The notes under the pieces are model-generated. The model was not told the DNA's origin. It did no database searches and was given only the letters and a program-made list of their open reading frames with translations. 11,058 nucleotides of DNA from an uncultured beta proteobacterium (GTDB lineage: Bacteria > Pseudomonadota > Gammaproteobacteria > Burkholderiales > Burkholderiaceae_C): assembly GCA_903927495.1 (NCBI GenBank), contig CAIYNH010000772.1, forward strand, positions 1 through 11,058. The letters are read 5' to 3'. How positions within the stretch are numbered: position 1 is the first letter of the stretch; every line of letters begins with the position of its first letter. Positions 7,736-11,058 of the stretch are shown one piece after another. Both the position numbers and the translations under genes were made by a program.

Positions 7736-7819
7736 GCAACTAATTTCTGCTGAATTGAACCAGCCAGAAAGGCATGACAGCTAAGTGTGCGCTGCTATTA
7801 TTTTGCGTAGCCATTGAGG

Positions 7820-9076
7820 CTAGACAGCCACCGGCGGCATGATTGGACTGGTGCCCGCGTGACAAATGCGCAACAGGTAAGTCACAAAACCGTCTTTGAC
7901 CTTTTGCATATGCAGCTGTTTATATGGAAATTGATCCTCCAGATCCATCGCGTGCACCACCATGGCGTGGTCAACCTCGAACACCAGCAACATGCCATCC
8001 GGCGTTTCGGCGCAATCGACGCAGACGTAGTCAAGACCGGTGCGACTGGCAATGGCATCCAGCGCCGTCTTGTGTCGCTTCACAAAAGCATCAAAGTGCG
8101 TCATGAACGCCAACTCCTGCTCGCGTTTCCAGGCTTCTTCATACATGCCTGCGTTGACATAGTGGATCATCCAGTGAGCCGATACCGCCATGTGGCAGGC
8201 GTAGGCCAGGCCATCGATCAACGCCACTCTGATCTTGCGGAAATAGCCGTCGCTTGCGCTGTAATCTATAAAGCGCGAGATATAAAACTCTAGATCCTGG
8301 ACTTGCAACAAGTACTGCTCAAGATCAGCATGGGCGTTGATTCTGGCCAGGTCGTGTCCGCCGTGTGAACCCAAAGGGCGCACGATGATCGGAAAATCAC
8401 AGCCAACTACACGCTCGCTGAGTCGATCAGCCCCTGACGCAATGGCCTGCAATGCGACTCGTGAGGCCCGCAAAGTAGGCGGTATCAGCAAACCAGCTAC
8501 GTTTTGCAATAGCGAACTGGCAGCATCACGGCCAATTTTTGGTATGTGCCGGGGGGCATTGATGACGGGCTTGGGCCAGCTGGCCAGTGCCTGCTCCAGC
8601 GACAGCAGCAGTTCGCGGTTGTCGTCACACTCGCTCATGGCGAGCAACAGCGCATCGTGATCAGGCATGGGTAGGGCTAGCGGATCGCCCGGCGTGCAAT
8701 AGTAAAAATCCAGATCAATGTCGCAGTTTTCGAGCAAGCAATCGAGCGGCGTATTGGCCGCCAGATCACCTGGCACTAGCAGCATCAGCAGGCGCAACCG
8801 GGCCGGTTGCCGGGACGCCGCAAGGTGGTAAATACGCTGCAAATCGAGCGCTTGAGCTTGCAGGCGCAAGCCCAAATCGCGTTGCCCCAGACACTGCATC
8901 ACGGTGGCCAGGTTCATCCACAGGTTGGCATCGAGGGGCTGCGCCTGCGCCTTGGCCAGGAGCGCATCGGCCGTCGGTTTGAGATCAGTGCCAGCGATGC
9001 TCATGCGCAGATAAGGCGCGAGTCCGAGGAAAGCCGTTGCAGGTTGGTTTGGCACAGCCGAAGTGTTGGGTGTCAT
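7820..9076 (-). CDS. TPR and ATP-grasp-like protein of unknown function
   Basis: A 418-residue soluble protein. Residues ~32-85 (PLDANLWMNLATVMQCLGQRDLGL) look like TPR helices. Residues ~92-200 form a Rossmann-like pre-grasp region (LRLLMLLVPGDLAANTPLD). From ~200 the sequence follows the ATP-grasp pattern of glutathione synthase/RimK-type ligases: FPIIVRPLGSHGG (228-240, with Arg233 at the usual Lys), FYISRFIDYS (264-273), FRKIRVALIDGLAYACHMAV (279-298) and GLDYVCVDCAE...LVFEVDHAMV (347-373; candidate Mg ligands Asp354, Glu367, Asp369). I recall similar proteins in betaproteobacteria and rhizobia, without known substrate. It would join a carboxylate to an amine if active. ATG 9074-9076 lacks a clear ribosome site. 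It is upstream of flaG on the same strand, but flaG has its own promoter. Stop is TAG at 7820-7822. Confidence 0.75.
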   Translation of the reverse strand: MTPNTSAVPNQPATAFLGLAPYLRMSIAGTDLKPTADALLAKAQAQPLDANLWMNLATVMQCLGQRDLGLRLQAQALDLQRIYHLAASRQPARLRLLMLLVPGDLAANTPLDCLLENCDIDLDFYYCTPGDPLALPMPDHDALLLAMSECDDNRELLLSLEQALASWPKPVINAPRHIPKIGRDAASSLLQNVAGLLIPPTLRASRVALQAIASGADRLSERVVGCDFPIIVRPLGSHGGHDLARINAHADLEQYLLQVQDLEFYISRFIDYSASDGYFRKIRVALIDGLAYACHMAVSAHWMIHYVNAGMYEEAWKREQELAFMTHFDAFVKRHKTALDAIASRTGLDYVCVDCAETPDGMLLVFEVDHAMVVHAMDLEDQFPYKQLHMQKVKDGFVTYLLRICHAGTSPIMPPVAV

Positions 9077-9140
9077 GCGCGTATTTTCTGGCGAAGGGTG
9101 AACAGATTGCAGACCTTGGAAGGCAGGCGCTGGTTATAAC

Positions 9141-9210
9141 TCAAAATAATCAGCTATATTTTATATAGCTGTATACGCCTGTCAGATATGGTGTAAATGC
9201 CAATTTATCA
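9141..9210. repeat. Intergenic repeat, copy 3, with perfect hairpin
   Basis: CAGCTATAT (9151-9159) and ATATAGCTG (9163-9171) form a perfect 9-bp stem with a TTT loop. The downstream half keeps the family order: TATAGCTG, CGC triplet (9176-9178), a G-rich middle and GCC followed by ATTTA. It is more diverged than copies 1 and 2. It lies between the GMC oxidoreductase and the TPR/ATP-grasp gene, in the latter's upstream region. Confidence 0.45.
9158..9185 (-). promoter_or_regulatory. Candidate sigma-70 promoter of the TPR/ATP-grasp gene
   Basis: On the minus strand CTGACA (9180-9185) and TAAAAT (9158-9163) are 16 bp apart, each with one mismatch to TTGACA and TATAAT. The -10 box lies within the hairpin of repeat copy 3. 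The leader would be about 75 nt. This call rests on sequence similarity alone in an A/T-rich area where chance matches are common. Confidence 0.35.
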
Positions 9211-9222
9211 AAAATTTGCAGG

Positions 9223-9250
9223 CTTGCCCCGATGTATCTGACGGGGCAGG
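9223..9250 (-). terminator. Stem-loop downstream of the GMC oxidoreductase gene
   Basis: On the minus strand CCTGCCCCG and CGGGGCAAG pair over nine positions (one G-T) around a 10-nt loop. A T-run (AATTTTTG) follows about 8 nt later, looser than a classical intrinsic terminator. A second hairpin, GGTTGG (9249-9254) with CCAACC (9264-9269), adjoins it on the gene side and shares two bases. Together these probably end the oxidoreductase transcript. Confidence 0.5.
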
Positions 9251-9311
9251 TTGGCAACGTAGCCCAACCAGGACCAGCTACAGCACAAATGCAGTCTGCC
9301 AGACCGGCCCT

Positions 9312-10907
9312 TCAGTCGGCCCAGGTTTCCCGAATCATGTCGGCGGCCTTCTCGGCAATCATGATCACGGGTGCGTTGGTGTTGCCGCTGATGACACGCG
9401 GCATGATGGAGGCATCGACCACGCGCAGACCTTGCAGGCCGTGCACGCGCAGTTGGGCATCCACCACCGCCATCTCGTCGTGACCCATGCGGCAAGTTCC
9501 TACCGGGTGGTAAATGGTGTCGGCGTAATTGCGTATGAATTGTTCGATCTGCGCGTCGGTCTGGGCACTGGCTGAGGCGGCAAGTTCGCGTCCGCCAAAT
9601 TGCGTCAGCGCACTTCGACCAAGAATTTGGCGCACCAGCTTGAAGCCCCGAATCATGCGCTCCATGTCGTCACGACTACCCAGAAAATCAGGATCAACCA
9701 AAGGCAGCGCGTGCGGGTCTTTGCTGGCCAGTGTGACGCTGCCTCGACTCAATGGGCGCAGCAGACAGACGTGACAGGAATAACCGTGGCCCAGGGTCGT
9801 GGTACGGCCATGGTTGACCAGTTTGCCCACCACAAAATGCAATTGCAGGTCAGGAATTGCCTCGCTCGGTTGGCTCCTGATGAAACCACCTGCCTCGGCA
9901 AAATTGCTGGTCAACATACCGCTGCGCCGGTTGCGCCATTCGAAAATGCCCTTGATGGCACGAATGGCACCACTGAGTGACAAGCCGAACAGTTCCGTGG
10001 CTTTGGGTGCATCCACTACCACCACCACATCCACGTGATCGTGCAGGTTTTGGCCGACCCCTGGCAGGTTATGCAGTGTCGCAACGCCCTTGTCGATCAG
10101 GTGCTGGTGCGGCCCGATGCCTGAGAGCATCAGGATCTGCGGCGACTGCAGCGCCCCTGCGCACAAAAGCACTTCGCGCTGGCATTTGAGTTGCTTGAGG
10201 CTGCCCTGATGCTCAAACTCGACACCGACAGCACGCTTTTTTTCCAACAGGATGCGGGTCACATGAGCCCCGGTGAAGACTTGCAGATTGGGGCGCGATA
10301 AATTGGGCGTTAGGTAAGCCTTGGCGGCGCTGTAGCGCTCGCCGTTTTTGTGGGTCACCTGGTAGGGGCCTACCCCCTCCTGATCCTGTCCATTGAAGTC
10401 TTCATTGCGCTGGTGGCCGGCCTGCAGCGCGGCTTGTACAAACCACTCACCAAAGCGGTTGGGGCTGCGCAAATCCATCGCATTCAATGGACCACCAATG
10501 CCATGAAAGGCATCTGCGCCGCGCTCATTGTGTTCGGAGCGTTTGAAGTAGGGCAGCACCTCGGCATAACTCCAGCCCGGATTCCCCAAGTCGGCCCAGT
10601 GGTCATAGTCACTCGGGTGGCCACGGGTGTAAATCATGGCGTTGATGGAGCTCGAGCCCCCCAGCACCTTGCCTCGAGGCTGATAGCCTTGTCGCCCATT
10701 CAGGCCGGGTTGCGGCACGGTATTGATGGCCCAGCCTGCCATGCTGAACTTGGCCAGCACGGCCAGCCCGGCGGGACAATGAATGAGTACGTTGCTATCG
10801 GCAGGCCCGGCCTCCAGCAGTGCCACGTTAATGGCAGGGTTTTCTGACAGCCTGGCAGCCAGTACGCAGCCGGCAGAGCCGCCGCCGATAACGAGATAGT
10901 CAAACAT
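9312..10907 (-). CDS. GMC-family FAD-dependent oxidoreductase (choline/alcohol dehydrogenase-like)
   Basis: A 531-residue flavoprotein that would oxidise an alcohol to an aldehyde or ketone. The N-terminal FAD-binding motif is [17 protein letters not shown] (4-20) with Glu32 at the end of strand 2. GMC signature 1 is [18 protein letters not shown] (79-96) and signature 2 is [16 protein letters not shown] (251-266). The C-terminal catalytic region has [11 protein letters not shown] (465-475; His467) and the second active-site residue Asn511 in [20 protein letters not shown]. Length matches BetA/AlkJ-type enzymes. GGAG (10914-10917) stands 6 nt before the ATG, giving a firm start. No betaine aldehyde dehydrogenase or BetI-like gene is in view, so choline is not supported as the substrate; aliphatic alcohols, including polyethylene glycol, are alternatives. 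Confidence 0.94.
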   Translation of the reverse strand: MFDYLVIGGGSAGCVLAARLSENPAINVALLEAGPADSNVLIHCPAGLAVLAKFSMAGWAINTVPQPGLNGRQGYQPRGKVLGGSSSINAMIYTRGHPSDYDHWADLGNPGWSYAEVLPYFKRSEHNERGADAFHGIGGPLNAMDLRSPNRFGEWFVQAALQAGHQRNEDFNGQDQEGVGPYQVTHKNGERYSAAKAYLTPNLSRPNLQVFTGAHVTRILLEKKRAVGVEFEHQGSLKQLKCQREVLLCAGALQSPQILMLSGIGPHQHLIDKGVATLHNLPGVGQNLHDHVDVVVVVDAPKATELFGLSLSGAIRAIKGIFEWRNRRSGMLTSNFAEAGGFIRSQPSEAIPDLQLHFVVGKLVNHGRTTTLGHGYSCHVCLLRPLSRGSVTLASKDPHALPLVDPDFLGSRDDMERMIRGFKLVRQILGRSALTQFGGRELAASASAQTDAQIEQFIRNYADTIYHPVGTCRMGHDEMAVVDAQLRVHGLQGLRVVDASIMPRVISGNTNAPVIMIAEKAADMIRETWAD

Positions 10908-11058
10908 GTGATTCTCCGGGAACTGTGCATCAATGGGGATTCAATCAGTCGGCACGTTACCGCAAAAGTAGCCGGTGTTTTAGAGGCTGCTGCCAAGGCA
11001 AATTGTTTTGCTGCTGTTCGACCAGCAAATTCACCCGCAACTTCAGGCATGATGTGAA
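10908..11058. other. Upstream region of the oxidoreductase gene, right edge of window
   Basis: Apart from the ribosome site at 10914-10917, I see no convincing promoter here. A minus-strand frame is open from the window edge to a TAA at 10957-10959 (33 codons, ending in a Leu/Arg-rich segment) and could be the end of an upstream gene 49 bp from the oxidoreductase start. A plus-strand frame ending TGA at 11055-11057 is equally open. Neither can be called from this fragment. Confidence 0.25.

Noticed and set aside
10350..10847. 165-codon open frame on the plus strand
   Set aside because: Antisense to the GMC oxidoreductase, within its signature motif region.
10700..11050. 116-codon minus-strand frame reaching into the region upstream of the oxidoreductase
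   Set aside because: It overlaps the oxidoreductase start out of frame; the oxidoreductase start has a good ribosome site, and the overlapping product has no recognisable domain.

Overview
The window looks like part of the chromosome of a betaproteobacterium in Burkholderiales, probably Comamonadaceae (Rhodoferax/Polaromonas/Acidovorax type). This rests on protein families recognised by eye, moderately high GC, a FliA-type flagellar promoter and a small A/T-cored intergenic repeat I associate with that family. Genes are densely packed and mostly on the minus strand. I see no rRNA, tRNA, CRISPR array, transposase or prophage gene.

Layout from left to right. (1) 1-3475, minus strand: a uptake module of the branched-chain amino acid (Liv/HAAT) ABC type. 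A LivG-like ATPase runs off the left edge and lies downstream of a periplasmic substrate-binding protein, with a PAS-domain sigma-54 activator gene next to it. The 149 bp between activator and binding protein hold a near-consensus sigma-54 (-24/-12) promoter, an IHF-like site and palindromic candidate activator sites in the expected order, so the activator very likely switches the transporter on. (2) 3551-5260, minus strand: an OmpA/Pal-like lipoprotein and an arginase. (3) 5324-7071, plus strand: a two-gene ABC-2 exporter of NodI/NodJ type whose genes overlap by an ATGA. (4) 7152-9076, minus strand: a stand-alone flaG with a FliA (sigma-28) promoter and a long, structured leader, then a 418-residue TPR plus ATP-grasp-like protein of unknown function. 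(5) 9312-10907, minus strand: a GMC-family FAD oxidoreductase resembling choline/alcohol dehydrogenases.

Three diverged copies of one intergenic repeat (about 572-645, 7090-7154, 9141-9210) sit just downstream of, between, or in front of minus-strand genes. In two copies the TAA stop of the neighbouring gene lies at the same place in the repeat.

The most informative findings are the complete-looking sigma-54 control circuit, the FliA-flaG unit with alternative leader hairpins, the repeat family, and the uncharacterised TPR/ATP-grasp protein. I find no convincing evidence of a wholly new multi-gene system.
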